Shown: piece by piece, positions 12,892-13,427 of the stretch
How positions within the stretch are numbered: the first letter of the stretch is position 1
Layout of the letters: the number at the start of each line of letters is the position of its first letter
Assembly: GCA_943323675.2 (NCBI GenBank)
Contig: CALPIR020000047.1
Location: 1-13,427, forward strand
Source: Chitinophaga pinensis
GTDB lineage: Bacteria > Bacteroidota > Bacteroidia > UKL13-3
Length of the DNA stretch: 13,427 nt
Direction: 5' to 3'
Notes under the pieces: model-generated
Databases searched by the model: none
Told to the model about the DNA's origin: nothing
What the model saw: only the letters and a program-made list of their open reading frames with translations
Program-made: the position numbers and the translations under genes

Positions 12892-13427
12892 CTATTTACC
12901 GATACAAAACTTACTAAAAATATTGGCCAATAAATCATCTGTTGTAACATCGCCTGTAATCTCACCTAAATGAAACAATGCTTTACGAATATCAAACGCC
13001 AACAACTCGCCTGTAATTTGCATATCAATACCATTTAACACCAATTGCAGCGCTTCGCTGGCATGTTGCAGTGCCTCGTAATGGCGCAGGTTCGTAATAA
13101 TAACATCGTTTTGCACTTGGTCTTTGCGCACGGTTTCTATTAACCTTTGTTTTAAAACTTCAAGTCCTGTTTTGTCTTTAGCCGAAAGCGAAATGGTTTG
13201 CGCATTGGGTATAAGTGGTGTAGTGGTTAAGTCTATTTTATTGGCAACCGGAATTACAATTGCATTGATGTGGTTAAACTGCTCCAGCTCTTGTTTTAAT
13301 TCTTGTGCAGTGCTGGTAGCGGCATCATACACATAAACAATAATGCTCGCTTTTTGTAATTTATCGAATGTACGCTCAATTCCAATTACTTCTATTTTAT
13401 CTTGAGAACCAATTCTTATGCCAGCTG
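12892..13427 (-). CDS. mnmE: tRNA modification GTPase MnmE (C-terminal part)
   Basis: The frame is open from the right edge to a TAG at 12894-12892, giving 177 visible residues; the N-terminus is outside the window. The visible start, AGIRIGSQDKIEVIGIERTF, is the end of the G3 motif (DTAGIR) and switch II region. The G4 motif is NKIDL (62-66 of the visible part) and G5 is SAKDKTG (81-87). The C-terminal helical domain ends in IFSKFCIGK, the conserved FC[IV]GK tail with the essential Cys. MnmE acts with MnmG to place a carboxymethylaminomethyl (or aminomethyl) group on the wobble U34 of certain tRNAs, using a folate-bound one-carbon unit. A GTG inside VYVYDAA is not a start, because the conserved G domain continues upstream of it. 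The 3' neighbour is a long intergenic region. Confidence 0.95.
   Translation of the reverse strand, partial: AGIRIGSQDKIEVIGIERTFDKLQKASIIVYVYDAATSTAQELKQELEQFNHINAIVIPVANKIDLTTTPLIPNAQTISLSAKDKTGLEVLKQRLIETVRKDQVQNDVIITNLRHYEALQHASEALQLVLNGIDMQITGELLAFDIRKALFHLGEITGDVTTDDLLANIFSKFCIGK

Noticed and set aside
13124..13336. Plus-strand frame opposite mnmE
   Set aside because: mnmE motifs NKIDL, SAKDKTG and FCIGK are unmistakable on the minus strand.
1..13427. CRISPR array, toxin-antitoxin pair, prophage or insertion sequence
   Set aside because: No regularly spaced repeats, no transposase or integrase motifs, no terminal inverted repeats with target duplication, and no toxin-like gene pair were found.

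Overview
The window looks like a chromosomal segment from a member of the Bacteroidota. It is AT-rich. It carries an alternative complex III (act) gene pair, a LytS/LytTR two-component pair and a CvfB-like S1 protein, and upstream regions contain matches to the Bacteroidota -7 box TAnnTTTG. No rRNA, tRNA, CRISPR array, integrase or transposase was seen. The genus cannot be fixed from the sequence alone.

Layout. (1) 1-2311, minus: actA (hexaheme membrane cytochrome c) followed by the 5' two-thirds-kilobase-plus of actB (TAT-variant molybdopterin-oxidoreductase-like subunit), which runs off the left edge. These are quinol-oxidising respiratory subunits. (2) 2495-6455, minus: a three-gene glycan operon, in transcription order a DegT-family sugar aminotransferase, a small phosphoglycosyl transferase and a membrane nucleotide-sugar 4,6-dehydratase, closed by a clear hairpin terminator. 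Together they could make a UDP-4-amino-4,6-dideoxy sugar and load it on undecaprenyl phosphate; the expected acetyltransferase is not here. (3) 6633-8595, plus and divergent: a -7-like box, a 47-codon lipoprotein-like small ORF, a LytS-type histidine kinase starting at TTG, and a LytTR response regulator that overlaps the kinase by ATGA. (4) 8573-8704, minus: an unannotated stretch whose translation resembles the C-terminus of a DegT aminotransferase, possibly a relic. (5) 8729-10126, plus: a 465-residue protein with a DUF6933-like N-terminus and an otherwise unrecognised body. (6) 10119-11217, minus: a CvfB-like S1 RNA-binding protein and a DUF3820 protein, with a hairpin directly in front of the CvfB start codon; the DUF3820 gene ends in an 8-bp convergent overlap with the 465-residue gene. 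(7) 11433-12317, minus: an uncharacterised lipoprotein. (8) 12318-12891: a 574-bp gene-free stretch with several inverted repeats and one compact, GC-richer, apparently structured block. (9) 12892-13427, minus: the C-terminal part of mnmE (tRNA wobble-uridine GTPase), running off the right edge.

How they work together. The act genes are respiratory. The glycan operon feeds surface polysaccharide or protein glycosylation, and the divergent LytS/LytTR pair is a positional, unproven candidate regulator of it. The remaining genes are housekeeping or uncharacterised. I do not see a clear new multi-gene system. The best leads are the small ORF heading the kinase operon, the structured intergenic block before mnmE, the 465-residue protein, and the possible RNA-level control of the CvfB gene.
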